From an uncultured delta proteobacterium (GTDB lineage Bacteria; Desulfobacterota; Desulfobulbia; Desulfobulbales; Desulfurivibrionaceae), in NCBI GenBank assembly GCA_903869265.1, contig CAIPYE010000014.1, positions 310,001 through 374,000 of the forward strand: 64,000 nt of DNA. Reading direction: 5' to 3'. The notes under the pieces are model-generated. The model saw only the letters and a list, made by a program, of their open reading frames with translations. It was not told where the DNA came from and ran no database searches. Made by a program: the position numbers and the translations under genes. Below are positions 44,650-53,051 of the stretch, piece by piece. The first letter of the stretch is position 1. Each line of letters starts with the position of its first letter.

Positions 44650-45371
44650 GACGCGTCCCCCGAGGTTTTCGGGCTTGATCCGGCGGCGGGGGCGTCAGCG
44701 AGAATGAGTCCGTCGTGGAGGCGGATTACCCGTTTGGCGTGGCCTGCCACCTGGGGATCGTGGGTCACCATGATGATGGTGATGCCGTCCTCGGTGTTGA
44801 GTCGCGTAAACATCTGCAACACCTCTTCGCTGGTTTTTGAATCCAGGTTGCCGGTGGGCTCATCGGCGAAAAGCACCGGCGGACGGTTGATCAGCGCTCT
44901 GGCGATGGCCACCCGCTGTTGCTGGCCGCCGGAGAGCTGAGAGGGGTAATGGTCCATCCGGTCGGCAAGGCCCACCCGCGCGAGCATCTCCGCGGCCCGC
45001 TCCCTGGCCTCGCGGTCGTTCAAGTTTTCAGCGCTGTAGGCAAGCGGCATGGCCACATTGTCGATGGCGCTGGTTCTGGCCAGAAGATTGAAGCTCTGGA
45101 AGACGAAGCCCAGTTTGCGGTTGCGGAGCAAGGCCCGTTCATCGGTGGAGAGCGTGGATGTCTCCTGGCCCTCAAGCCAGTACTCGCCGGCGGTCGGGCG
45201 ATCCAGGCAGCCCAGGATGTTCATCAGCGTTGATTTCCCGGAGCCGGACGAGCCGGTGAGCGCGAGCAATTCCCCCTGCTGGATGCTCAGGGAGATGCCT
45301 CTCAGCACGGGTACGGAAATATCGCCCATCTGATAGGTCTTTTCAATGGAGCGCAATTTGATGAGTTCCAT
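44646..45371 (-). CDS. MacB-like ABC transporter ATP-binding protein
   Basis: A 241-residue ATPase. Walker A GSSGSGKST, signature LSGGQQQR and Walker B PVLFADEPTGNLD are intact. It corresponds to the N-terminal half of E. coli MacB. It starts seven bases after the adaptor stop and overlaps the permease start by four bases. LolD-like proteins are similar, but the MacA neighbour points to MacAB. Confidence 0.93.
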   Translation of the reverse strand: MELIKLRSIEKTYQMGDISVPVLRGISLSIQQGELLALTGSSGSGKSTLMNILGCLDRPTAGEYWLEGQETSTLSTDERALLRNRKLGFVFQSFNLLARTSAIDNVAMPLAYSAENLNDREARERAAEMLARVGLADRMDHYPSQLSGGQQQRVAIARALINRPPVLFADEPTGNLDSKTSEEVLQMFTRLNTEDGITIIMVTHDPQVAGHAKRVIRLHDGLILADAPAAGSSPKTSGDAS

Positions 45372-45378
45372 GGCTGTT

Positions 45379-46680
45379 TTACTTGGCTCCGGCGCTGCCC
45401 TTGCTGCGGCCCAGTTTCGGGGTGAAGGGGTTGGTTCCCCCCATGTCCTTGCCAGAGGCCGACAGGCGAATCCCGGTGATTACCTGCATCCCTTCGTGCA
45501 GATCAGCACCTTCCACCACGGTGTTGGTGCCGTCGCTGGCCCCGGTTTGGACCTCGATCCGGCTGGGTTTTTGGTTCTCATCAAGCACCCAGAGGATGCC
45601 AATGGTCTTATCGCTGCCCGGCGCTTGGGATGCGGCCTGTTTCTTGTCCCCTTTCTCCCCTGGTTTTTTTGTCCCGCTTTCTGCCTCGCCCTCCTTGGCT
45701 GGCGGGCTCCAGCGCAGGGCCGCATTGGGCGCCTGCAACACGTTGGTGAAACGCAGCAGCTGAAACTGGACATTGGCGGTGAGATACGGCAGAAGGCGGC
45801 CATCAGCGTTGTCGGTGGTGATTTCCACCGTGTAGGTCACCACGTTCTGGGTCATGGAAGCATTGAGCCGGATCTTGCCCACCGTGCCCTGGAAGGTCTC
45901 TCCGGGGAAGGCGTCCACCATGAAGGTCACCGGCAGGCCGGGATGGATTCTGCCGATATCCGCTTCGTTTACCGCCACCCAGACCTGGATGCGGGTGAGA
46001 TCCTTTGCCAGCAAGAAGAGGCTCGGGGCGTTGAGGCTTGCCACCACGGTCTGGCCGGTGTTGACCCTCCGGTCGATGATAATGCCCTTGACCGGCGAGC
46101 TGATGGTGCAGTATCCGAGATTGCGTTGGGCGCGGGTCAATGCTGCTTCAGCCTGGTGGATTGCTGCCTCGCTCACCGCCACTTGGGCCAGGGCGGTTTT
46201 ATACGCCGATTCGTAGGCCTCGAAACTCGATTGCGCCAAGGCTTGGGAGGAGCCGAGCACTTGGGCCCGCTTCCAGTTGAGTTCTGCCTGGTTCAAATCA
46301 GCCTTGGCCTTCTGCAGTCCGGCCTTGTTGGACAGGAGTTGGGCCTCGGCCTGGGCCAAGTCCGCAGCATAGAGCGAATCATCGATCCGGGCCAGCACCG
46401 TGCCTGCCTCAACCACGGAGCCGTAGTCCACGGTTTTTCCTTTGGCATCCTTGCCAAAGGAAACGATCCGTCCGGCCACCTGGGCGCCCACATCGATCAC
46501 CTCTTCCGGCTCCACGGTGCCGGTGGCGCTGATGGAAACCAGCAGGTCCCCGCGCTTGAGCTCGGCGGTCCGGTAGGCTGCGTCCTTGTTTTTGTTGCGG
46601 GTAAGCTGCCAGGTAGTCAGGCTGCCGAGAAGAAGTACGGCGATCAGCGCAACAAGAGCTTTCTTGCCCGGGTGTTTCAT
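45379..46680 (-). CDS. macA: MacA-like periplasmic adaptor
   Basis: A 433-residue membrane-fusion protein. An anchor helix (about 8-25) is followed by the lipoyl pieces VGAQVAGRIVSFGKD and CTISSPVKGIIIDRRVNTGQ, an alpha-hairpin (about 100-165) and a beta-barrel domain. A charged insert rich in Lys, Glu and Gly (about 315-345) is unusual. It starts inside the stop of the tetR gene (four-base overlap). Confidence 0.92.
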   Translation of the reverse strand: MKHPGKKALVALIAVLLLGSLTTWQLTRNKNKDAAYRTAELKRGDLLVSISATGTVEPEEVIDVGAQVAGRIVSFGKDAKGKTVDYGSVVEAGTVLARIDDSLYAADLAQAEAQLLSNKAGLQKAKADLNQAELNWKRAQVLGSSQALAQSSFEAYESAYKTALAQVAVSEAAIHQAEAALTRAQRNLGYCTISSPVKGIIIDRRVNTGQTVVASLNAPSLFLLAKDLTRIQVWVAVNEADIGRIHPGLPVTFMVDAFPGETFQGTVGKIRLNASMTQNVVTYTVEITTDNADGRLLPYLTANVQFQLLRFTNVLQAPNAALRWSPPAKEGEAESGTKKPGEKGDKKQAASQAPGSDKTIGILWVLDENQKPSRIEVQTGASDGTNTVVEGADLHEGMQVITGIRLSASGKDMGGTNPFTPKLGRSKGSAGAK

Positions 46681-47354
46681 GAGCCAACCTCGTTTTTTGA
46701 TTGTTGCATATGTTGGGGGCGAAGCGCCTGGATACCGGCCATGCTGAAGCGGGTGACATGGTCCGCCAATCGTTCCACATCATCGAGAAGCGGCTCAAGG
46801 CCGGTTGGCGGGAGTCCCTTGTCTGCCTTGCGGCGGCGGGCATGCGCCAGCGGGCCGAAACATTGGGCCCGGATACTCATGGCGCAGAGCTGCACCTCGT
46901 GTTCTTGGGGTTCTTTGTCCAGCAATTCGCCGACCAGGAGGACAAGTCTTTTAAAGATCGGTTCCACTGATTCCTGTATGGCCTTGGCCAGCAGGCCCGT
47001 GGGGCTTGCCATTTCCTTGTGGAAGATGTCGAATTCATGACTTTGCGGGTCGATGATCCTCCGCATGATCGCCAGTATCCACCCCCGCAATCGTTCTTCC
47101 GCCGGGGCTTCGGGCGGAATTCCTCCGTCCAGAGGGTAGGTCTTTAATGACTGGGTGAAGGAATAGCGCCAGCTTTCCACATACAGGGCTTCCTTGCTGC
47201 CGAAATGGTAGTTGATCGCGGCGGTGTTGGCTGTTGCCTGCTGGCAGATCTCGGCGATGGTTGTCTGGCGGAAGCCTTTGCTGGCGAAAACCTTGCCTGC
47301 GGCCACCAGTAGGTTCTGGCGGGTTTCCTGGCCGTCGCTTCGCTGTTTTCTCAT
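46677..47354 (-). CDS. TetR-family regulator of the efflux block (CerR-like)
   Basis: A 225-residue repressor. The N-terminal helix-turn-helix is clear: NLLVAAGKVFASKGFRQTTIAEICQQATANTAAINYHFGSKEALY. The C-terminal ligand domain contains HEFDIFHKEMASPTGLLA, like the CerR/YbiH-type domain (DUF1956). It is the first gene of the efflux block, and an inverted repeat over its promoter is the probable operator. Efflux substrates are likely inducers. Confidence 0.92.
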   Translation of the reverse strand: MRKQRSDGQETRQNLLVAAGKVFASKGFRQTTIAEICQQATANTAAINYHFGSKEALYVESWRYSFTQSLKTYPLDGGIPPEAPAEERLRGWILAIMRRIIDPQSHEFDIFHKEMASPTGLLAKAIQESVEPIFKRLVLLVGELLDKEPQEHEVQLCAMSIRAQCFGPLAHARRRKADKGLPPTGLEPLLDDVERLADHVTRFSMAGIQALRPQHMQQSKNEVGS

Positions 47355-47370
47355 GGGTCGTTCCCTGCTG

Positions 47371-47400
47371 AAATAAGTTAAATGTATATTTGACTTATTT
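47371..47400. promoter_or_regulatory. Probable TetR operator
   Basis: AAATAAGTTAAAT (47371-47383), spacer GTAT, ATTTGACTTATTT (47388-47400) is an inverted repeat with 12 of 13 positions matched. It lies 17 bases upstream of the tetR start, over the predicted minus-strand -10 region and in the shared region with rlmN. Size and position fit an autoregulated TetR operator. Confidence 0.7.
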
Positions 47401-47415
47401 GTTTGGCCGCGTCAA
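47386..47415 (-). promoter_or_regulatory. Candidate promoter of the tetR-macAB-mdt block
   Basis: On the minus strand TTGACG (47415-47410) and AAATAT (47391-47386) are 18 bases apart, about 32 bases before the tetR start codon. The inverted-repeat operator covers the -10 part. Confidence 0.45.
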
Positions 47416-47485
47416 GGGGTTTTTGGGGCGGGCTTCTCCTCGGCTATACTTTGAAACAGGAAGGGGAATGTGTTACAGAGGGTGG

Positions 47486-48565
47486 ATGAATATGCATCCA
47501 GAACAACCGACGGCAAGGAACGGGCAACCCGATCTGCGCGATCTCACCCCAGACCAATTGCGCGAGTATGTCGTGGGTCTGGGGCTGCCGACCAAGCGGG
47601 GGCGGCAGATCTTTGCCCGGTTGCACCGACCCGGCGTCCTCGATTTTTCCCAGCTTGGGATCAGCCGGGAGGTGACGGCGCAACTGGCCAGCCACGCCAC
47701 CATGAGCAGCCTTACCCCTGCCACGGTGGAAAAATCAGCGGACACCACCGAGAAATTCGCTTTCCGGCTGGCAGACGGAGCCATGATCGAGAGCGTGCTC
47801 ATTCCCGAGGACGGCCGCCATACCCTGTGCATCTCCTCCCAGGTGGGTTGCGCCATGGGCTGCGGCTTCTGCCTCACCGGGGGTCAGGGCTTTACCCGCA
47901 ACCTGCGCCCCGCCGAAATCGTAAACCAGGTGCTGGCGGTGATGACCCACATGCTCGCCAACGGAATCAAGCGGGCCACACCGCGAGAGCTGCTCAACAA
48001 TCTGGTTTTCATGGGCATGGGCGAGCCCCTGGCCAATTACGACAACCTCCTGGCTGCGCTGACGATCCTCATGGACGACCACGGCCTGGGCTTTTCCGAG
48101 CGGCGGATCACGGTGTCCACCTGCGGGATCGTGCCGAGAATGGACGATTTGGGGCGGGATATTAGGGTCAATCTGGCCGTGTCACTGCACGCCGCCGATG
48201 ATGCGGTCCGCAGCAGCCTGATGCCGGTGAACAAAACCCACGGTCTGGAATCGCTGCTCGCCGCCTGCCGCAGGTATCCGCTGGGAAAAAAGAAGGTGAT
48301 TCTTTTCGAGTACATCATGCTCAAGGGGATCAACGATTCGCTGGATGATGCACGACTGTTGGCGGAAAAGCTGCAATCCATCCCCAGCCGGATCAACCTG
48401 CTGCCGTACAACGGTTCCGGGGATACCGGGTACGCCTGCCCGGACGAGGCGCAAACCCTGGCCTTTCAGAAGGTGCTGCGCGAGGCGGGTTTCAACACCT
48501 TTATCCGCCAGAGCCGAGGCGCGGATATCTCCGCCGCCTGCGGCCAGCTGGCAGGCAAGGGCTAG
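47486..48565 (+). CDS. rlmN: 23S rRNA/tRNA adenine-C2 methyltransferase RlmN
   Basis: A 359-residue radical SAM enzyme that methylates A2503 of 23S rRNA and A37 of some tRNAs. The cluster motif CAMGCGFC binds the 4Fe-4S cluster; NLVFMGMGEPLANYDN, STCGIVPRM, NLAVSLHA and the C-terminal FIRQSRGADISAACGQL with the methyl-carrying Cys are typical. Start at ATG 47486 or 47492; an AGAGGG site at about 47478 suits either. It diverges from the efflux repressor. Confidence 0.92.
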   Translation: MNMHPEQPTARNGQPDLRDLTPDQLREYVVGLGLPTKRGRQIFARLHRPGVLDFSQLGISREVTAQLASHATMSSLTPATVEKSADTTEKFAFRLADGAMIESVLIPEDGRHTLCISSQVGCAMGCGFCLTGGQGFTRNLRPAEIVNQVLAVMTHMLANGIKRATPRELLNNLVFMGMGEPLANYDNLLAALTILMDDHGLGFSERRITVSTCGIVPRMDDLGRDIRVNLAVSLHAADDAVRSSLMPVNKTHGLESLLAACRRYPLGKKKVILFEYIMLKGINDSLDDARLLAEKLQSIPSRINLLPYNGSGDTGYACPDEAQTLAFQKVLREAGFNTFIRQSRGADISAACGQLAGKG

Positions 48566-49431
48566 AACGCTTGCCGGAAGGTGCACCGCCGGCAGAGGGA
48601 TTCTGTCAGCCGACGTTGGGAAAAACCGGTGCGGATGGTGGTGGCGCGGGGGCTGTTGCAGATATCGTCCAGGGATTGTTCGTGGATATTGCCCAGGGGA
48701 ATATCTGCCTCACCATCAAGACAGCAGGGCACCACGGTGCCGTCCACCAGAATGGCGACATGATCCCGCAGCCCCCGGCAGGTGCCCTTGTCGCCCAGAT
48801 CGGGAGCCGGACCATGGGGCCAGGTGAAGCGACCGTTTTGGCTCAGGAATATTCTGGGGGCCAGGGTGAGGCCGTGGCCGGGGGTTGGACCGGAGTCAAG
48901 GGATTTGGGCAGGGCGAAAAAGTCGGTGATCCGGTTGAGGATGCGCTGATTGTGGCCGTTGTCTTTTGCAGAAAGATTCCAGAGCCGCAGGCTGAGGAAG
49001 AGGGGTGTGTGCATGGCCCTTTGGATAAAGGCAAAGACCCCGGCCAGTGCGATTTCCTGATCCGGGCCATGGGGCAGCTCGGCAAGACCGTGCAGGGAGA
49101 TGTTCACCTGGCGCAGGGCTGGGCTGGCCAGTAAAAGTCCCTGGCGCTGGGGGAGCAGGGTGCCATTGGTGGTCAGGTTGACCTTAAGATTGTGCTCCCG
49201 GCAGAGGGCGAGGAGTTCGTCAAGCTCCGGGTGCAGCAGGGGTTCGCCCAGCACATGCAGGGCAAGATGGTCGGTATGGGCCTCGATTTTGCCAAGGATG
49301 ACGCGGAAATCCTCCGTCCGCATGAAGGATTTGGCCCGTCCGCTCCGAAGGCAGAAGCTGCAGGAAAGGTTGCAGCGGTTGGTGATCTCGAGGTATATTT
49401 TCTTGAATTTTTTCAATGATTGCGGGATCAA
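48562..49431 (-). CDS. Radical SAM protein with SPASM-like C-terminus
   Basis: A 289-residue protein. EITNRCNLSCSFC is the CX3CX2C radical SAM motif at the N-terminus. The C-terminal part carries CCLDGEADIPLGNI and a final CRRCTF, like the SPASM domain of peptide- and protein-modifying or tungsten-cofactor-related enzymes. Function is not known. No ATG is available: the frame opens at TTG 49431, which overlaps the TGA of the small zinc-ribbon ORF upstream, suggesting translational coupling. Its end overlaps rlmN by four bases, convergent. Confidence 0.82.
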   Translation of the reverse strand: MIPQSLKKFKKIYLEITNRCNLSCSFCLRSGRAKSFMRTEDFRVILGKIEAHTDHLALHVLGEPLLHPELDELLALCREHNLKVNLTTNGTLLPQRQGLLLASPALRQVNISLHGLAELPHGPDQEIALAGVFAFIQRAMHTPLFLSLRLWNLSAKDNGHNQRILNRITDFFALPKSLDSGPTPGHGLTLAPRIFLSQNGRFTWPHGPAPDLGDKGTCRGLRDHVAILVDGTVVPCCLDGEADIPLGNIHEQSLDDICNSPRATTIRTGFSQRRLTESLCRRCTFRQAF

Positions 49432-49595
49432 TCAAAGATTTCGATGTCGCCGTGTTTGCATTCCGAGCAGCGGAGCATGGGGTCGATTTTTTCAAAGGCC
49501 ACCCGCCAGCCCTGCTCGCTGATGGTCTCAGCAAAGTCTTCTTCACATTCGGAGCAGAGCCAACGGTCACCCTTGGGTGTAACAAATAGTTTCAT
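49428..49595 (-). CDS. Small zinc-ribbon-like protein (55 aa)
   Basis: A 55-residue ORF with two CxxC pairs, LCSEC and RCSEC, about 29 residues apart, a small zinc-ribbon layout. ATG at 49595 follows AGGTTAAG. The gene ends inside the start of the radical SAM gene, so they are probably one unit. It might be a partner or a metal carrier for it. Not recognised by family. Confidence 0.6.
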   Translation of the reverse strand: MKLFVTPKGDRWLCSECEEDFAETISEQGWRVAFEKIDPMLRCSECKHGDIEIFD

Positions 49596-50185
49596 TTTTC
49601 TTAACCTGCATGCGAGGGGTAATGAAATTATCGCCATTTGCGGCTTTGTGGCGATGGTGTATTCTTGTTTCGGCAACATAGTTGAAATTGGGGAATGCGG
49701 CAAGAAGTCAGTATGTTCATTTCTTTGCGTGCCCAAAGAAATGAACCAGCAGCGAAGCGGCGAAGAAAGGGCCCCCTGTGTCTCTTGTCCCGCCGAAGGC
49801 GGGATGCCCTGTGCTCCTCGATGTTGCCGGGGCTTTGCAAACTCGGCTTTCGCCTCAAACAGTGCAAATCCCTTTTTGGCAGCCTCTCCGGTGCTCGGCT
49901 GCGTGCCAGTAGGATTTTTCTCCCCTCCCCATTTGTTCTGCCGCGCCTCGCAGACGGGGGCGGAAAAGACGCGGGAACTGTTTGAGGGCGAAGCCCGAGT
50001 TTTTCCGCGTCCCGCCCTCGGCGAGAAGTAATGGAAGCCCGCAGGGCCAGGACTGGCTGGGGTGCCTTTTTCTTGTTTCTTCTTTTGGGCACGCAAAAGA
50101 AGAAAGAAAAAACCACGGAAGGAAGATGTTTCTCGCTGGCTTCTCCGGATTTCCGGGCTGAATCAAAAAAGGACAAATTTTAGAC
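49596..50185. other. Gene-free stretch holding a hairpin-bounded element
   Basis: No supported gene in 590 bases; open frames here on both strands have odd composition. Most of it is the element at 49716-50105. The last 80 bases before rnhA probably carry its promoter. Confidence 0.6.
49716..50105. repeat. 390-bp structured element with matching terminal hairpins
   Basis: The left end is a perfect hairpin: TTCATTTCTTTG, loop CGTGCC, CAAAGAAATGAA (49716-49745). The right end is another: TTTCTTCTTTTG, loop GGCACG, CAAAAGAAGAAA (50076-50105). The two loops are reverse complements, so the ends form terminal inverted repeats. Inside, GACGCGG and CCGCGTC pair around a GGGCGAAGCCC core, and a CCGCC-GAA-GGCGG hairpin lies near 49790. 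I have seen similar non-coding repeats next to genes in proteobacteria but know no function. Confidence 0.65.
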
Positions 50186-50890
50186 ATGGCAGCAAAGAAA
50201 TTCTACGCAATCCTGGCCGGGCGGGTGCCTGGCATTTATGATAACTGGCCCAAGGCCCAGGCCCAGGTCATCGGCTTTCAGGGCGCCAGATTCAAGGGCT
50301 TTGCCACCCGACCCGAGGCCGAGGCCTGGCTGAAGAATCCCACCTCGGGCCAGGGTGGTCCGGGCAGCGCCAAATGTGCGGGTAAAACGGCGTCGACTTC
50401 AGACACGGATACCTCTCCCAAGGAGGGCGTGGTCTGCATCTATACCGACGGCGGCGCCCGCTACAATCCTGGGCCCGGCGGCTACGGCATCGTCCAGGTC
50501 TACAATGGTGAGCGCAAGGAGCTGTGCGGCGGCTTCCGCTTGACCACCAATAACCGGATGGAGCTGATGGGTTGCATCGTGGCCCTGCGCGAGTTGGAGC
50601 ACCGCGACAAGCCGGTGGCCCTGTATTCCGATTCCAGCTATGTGGTGAACGGGATCAGCAAGGGTTGGGCCAAGGGGTGGCGGAAAAGGGGTTGGGTCAA
50701 GGCGGACAGGCAGCCGGCGGTTAATCCCGATCTCTGGGGCCAGTTGCTGGATCTCATCGAGGGGTTGGATATCACCTTCAACTGGGTCAAGGGCCACAAC
50801 GGCAATCCCTTTAACGAGCGTTGCGATGAGTTGGCCGTGGCCTCGTCCCGGCAGGATGATCTGCCGGTGGATGCTGGGTACAAGGGCTGA
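50186..50890 (+). CDS. rnhA: Two-domain ribonuclease HI
   Basis: A 234-residue enzyme that cuts RNA in RNA-DNA hybrids. The N-terminal domain (about 1-50, KKFYAILAGRVPGIYDNWPKAQ) is a hybrid-binding domain like that of eukaryotic RNase H1 and some bacteria. A linker follows, then the catalytic domain (about 80-230) with the four acids in IYTDGGARYNPG, NRMELM, YSDSSYVV and NERCDELA. All are intact. The extra domain makes it longer than E. coli RnhA (155). Confidence 0.93.
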   Translation: MAAKKFYAILAGRVPGIYDNWPKAQAQVIGFQGARFKGFATRPEAEAWLKNPTSGQGGPGSAKCAGKTASTSDTDTSPKEGVVCIYTDGGARYNPGPGGYGIVQVYNGERKELCGGFRLTTNNRMELMGCIVALRELEHRDKPVALYSDSSYVVNGISKGWAKGWRKRGWVKADRQPAVNPDLWGQLLDLIEGLDITFNWVKGHNGNPFNERCDELAVASSRQDDLPVDAGYKG

Positions 50891-50895
50891 AGGCT

Positions 50896-51996
50896 GTGAG
50901 CGAAAAGGAAAACCAACTCATGGAGGCTTGGCGCAGGCAGTTGGCCCAGGAATACCGGCATCTCTGCTGGCTGTATCGGGTGCGCCTGAGAGTGCCGCTC
51001 TTTGAGATCCACGAGGGCCAGAGCAGGGCCGGGTCCTGGGCGCCGGGGCTGGACACCCTCAGTTTGGCCTCCTGGCTGATCCGGGATCATTCCTGGGATG
51101 TAGTGCTGGAGGTTTTAAAGCATGAGATGAGCCACCAGTATGTCCAGCAGATCATGGGTCGGGGGGATGAGTTGCCGCACGGACCGGCCTTTCAGGAGGC
51201 CTGCGACCGGCTGGGGGTGCATCCCGAGTTCCGCACCGCCCAGGGGGCAATCCCGCGTCTGCTCAGGGGGGAGCGCCAGAGGACCGGGGGCATGCTGGCC
51301 AGGGTGGAGAAGCTTTTTGCCCTGGCCCAGAGCGCAAACGAGCATGAGGCCGCCCTGGCCATGCAGAAGGCCAACGCCATCCTGCGTCGGTACAACCTGG
51401 AGCGGCTCGACCGCCGAACGGCAGCGGACTATGACTACCTGATCATCAATCCAGGCGCCAAGCGGATCGGTGCCCACCAGCGGCTCATTGCCGCGATCCT
51501 CAAGGATTTCTTTTATGTCAACGTGGTCATCGCCCGGCAGTTTGAGGCACACAGTGGCGAAACCCTGCGGGTGATCGAGCTGACCGGGGCCAAGGAAAAC
51601 CTGGCTGTGGCCGACCACGTCTATCATTTTCTCAGCCACCGGCTGGACTATCTCTGGCAGGAGTACCGGAAAAGCACGGGGGCCATGGGCCGGGAGAAAA
51701 ATTCCTATTGGCTCGGGGTGCTCAACGGCTTTCGGGAAAAGCTCGTCCTCCAAGACCGGGAGGCCATGCGGACAACTGGCAACAACACGGACTCCAGCCT
51801 GATCTGCGCCTCCGATCCGGGGCTGATCCGCTACTATCATGCCCGCTACCCTCGCCTCCGCACCGTGCAGCATAACGGACCTCGGGTGCATGGAGACACC
51901 TATCAGGCCGGGCAGCAGGAGGGGAAACAGCTGGTGATCCACAAGGGGGTTGGCACCGATGGCGGCAATGCGGGTTTGTTGCTGGCGGAGGGCTAG
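50896..51996 (+). CDS. SprT-like/DUF2786 protein
   Basis: A 366-residue protein. The N-terminal part holds a zinc-metalloprotease motif HEMSHQYVQ, of the SprT-like type (HExxH). The middle (about 130-180) is a DUF2786 region, GMLARVEKLFALAQSANEHEAALAMQKANAI, a conserved helical module. The C-terminus is unassigned. Start is GTG at 50896, five bases after rnhA, so likely co-transcribed. Function unknown; protease activity is inferred from the motif only. Confidence 0.8.
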   Translation: MSEKENQLMEAWRRQLAQEYRHLCWLYRVRLRVPLFEIHEGQSRAGSWAPGLDTLSLASWLIRDHSWDVVLEVLKHEMSHQYVQQIMGRGDELPHGPAFQEACDRLGVHPEFRTAQGAIPRLLRGERQRTGGMLARVEKLFALAQSANEHEAALAMQKANAILRRYNLERLDRRTAADYDYLIINPGAKRIGAHQRLIAAILKDFFYVNVVIARQFEAHSGETLRVIELTGAKENLAVADHVYHFLSHRLDYLWQEYRKSTGAMGREKNSYWLGVLNGFREKLVLQDREAMRTTGNNTDSSLICASDPGLIRYYHARYPRLRTVQHNGPRVHGDTYQAGQQEGKQLVIHKGVGTDGGNAGLLLAEG

Positions 51997-51999
51997 TCT

Positions 52000-52096
52000 C
52001 CGTTCGCGGTGAGCCCTTCGGCTTTGCTCAGGAGAACCCCTGTCGAACCGCAGTTCCCTCACCACAGCGGGCCTTCGACAGGCTCAGGCCGAACGG
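52000..52096. repeat. Short inverted-repeat element (about 97 bp)
   Basis: CCGTTCGCGGTGAGCC (52000-52015) and GGCTCAGGCCGAACGG (52081-52096) are inverted copies matching at 13 of 16 positions. Inner copies of CTGTCGAACC and CTTCGACAGG add further pairing. The text resembles a widespread intergenic palindrome family in proteobacteria (GTGAGCCTGTCGAACC-type). Confidence 0.6.
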
Positions 52097-52121
52097 TTTA
52101 TTGATCTGGTGAAATGATCTG

Positions 52122-52601
52122 TTAGCGGGCGGCGGCCTCTCGATAGCGAAGCGCCAATCCTTTGAGAAAATTGCGGAGAAACTGGTCGCCGCATTCCTTG
52201 TAGTTTTTATTTCCGGCCTTGCGGAACAAGGCGGACAGCTCGGATTTCGAGACCGGATTGCCAGCCTGCTGCAAAATGTCGAGCATGTCGCTTTCCTGGA
52301 GTATCATGGCGATGCGGAGCTTTTTCAGGATGGAGTTGTTGGTGAGCGGTTCGACCGCTTGTGCAGGTCGCGCAGGCTTGCCTTCCTGCCTGCCTCGTTT
52401 GTAAATAATGAGGCCACTCAAGAAATTTTCCATAAGCGCATCAGTACAGGATACAAAGCCTTCTTCCTCTTCTTTTTTCAGGAGATGGAGGATTGTGTTT
52501 GGGGCAAGCGGATGCCCAGACAGGGCGAATATCTCAGCCATGGCCGCAGTGGGGAGAGCCAGTCCATACCGCACCCCGCGCAACACATCGTTGTTTGTCA
52601 T
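52122..52601 (-). CDS. yehS: DUF1456 family protein (YehS-like)
   Basis: A 159-residue protein made of two related halves, each starting with a pattern like MTNNDVLRGVRYGLAL and LTNNSILKKLRIAMILQ, the DUF1456 repeat. Residues 61-90 form a charged linker. Function unknown in the family. It overlaps the stop of yajD by four bases; the two are one operon. Confidence 0.9.
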   Translation of the reverse strand: MTNNDVLRGVRYGLALPTAAMAEIFALSGHPLAPNTILHLLKKEEEEGFVSCTDALMENFLSGLIIYKRGRQEGKPARPAQAVEPLTNNSILKKLRIAMILQESDMLDILQQAGNPVSKSELSALFRKAGNKNYKECGDQFLRNFLKGLALRYREAAAR

Positions 52602-52960
52602 TTTTTATCCTTCAGCAAAGCCCCGAGGGCGGCAAAGGGATTCGAGGTGGCAATCGCCTCCTGTTTTTCCCCAGGTTTCAGCGCACCATAGGCGTCGGCA
52701 ACGCTCTCGCGATCGTGTTCGTTGTCGTGGCAGTAGATGCACAACAACTCCCAATTGCTGCCGTCCGGCGGATTGTTTTCGTGGTTGTGGTCCTTGTGGT
52801 GGACCGTGAGGTCGCGCAACGCTTTGCCGCTGAATTCGCGGCCGCATCTGCCGCAGACCCAGGGGTACATCTTGAGCGCTTTTTCCCGATAGGTCTGCGC
52901 CCGTTTCTCCTGCGCGCGCTGGGCCTCGGACAGCATATCGGGTTTGGTTGGTGGGGTCAT
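52598..52960 (-). CDS. yajD: YajD-family HNH nuclease
   Basis: A 120-residue HNH protein. The zinc cysteines are in CGRCGREF and CIYCHDNEH; the catalytic segment is VHHKDHNHENNPPDGSNWELLC. Matches YajD over its length. The natural DNA target is unknown. Confidence 0.9.
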   Translation of the reverse strand: MTPPTKPDMLSEAQRAQEKRAQTYREKALKMYPWVCGRCGREFSGKALRDLTVHHKDHNHENNPPDGSNWELLCIYCHDNEHDRESVADAYGALKPGEKQEAIATSNPFAALGALLKDKK

Positions 52961-53051
52961 GGGTGTTCGATCCTGTGGTGGAAAAGGATTTTTTGTTTCA
53001 AACCGGTTGGGGGGTGCCGTGCTTCTGGGTTTGTCCGCAGATTATATCCAC

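Noticed and set aside
43414-44940. 508-codon plus-strand open frame
   Set aside because: Antisense to the MacB permease and ATPase genes, rich in His/Gly/Asp as expected from GC-rich reverse reading.
45346-47040. 564-codon plus-strand open frame
   Set aside because: Antisense to macA and tetR, both of which have clear domains; no ribosome site.
49428-50096. 222-codon minus-strand frame extending the small zinc-ribbon ORF
   Set aside because: The upstream part runs through the hairpin-bounded element and has no ribosome site; the ATG at 49595 is a better start.
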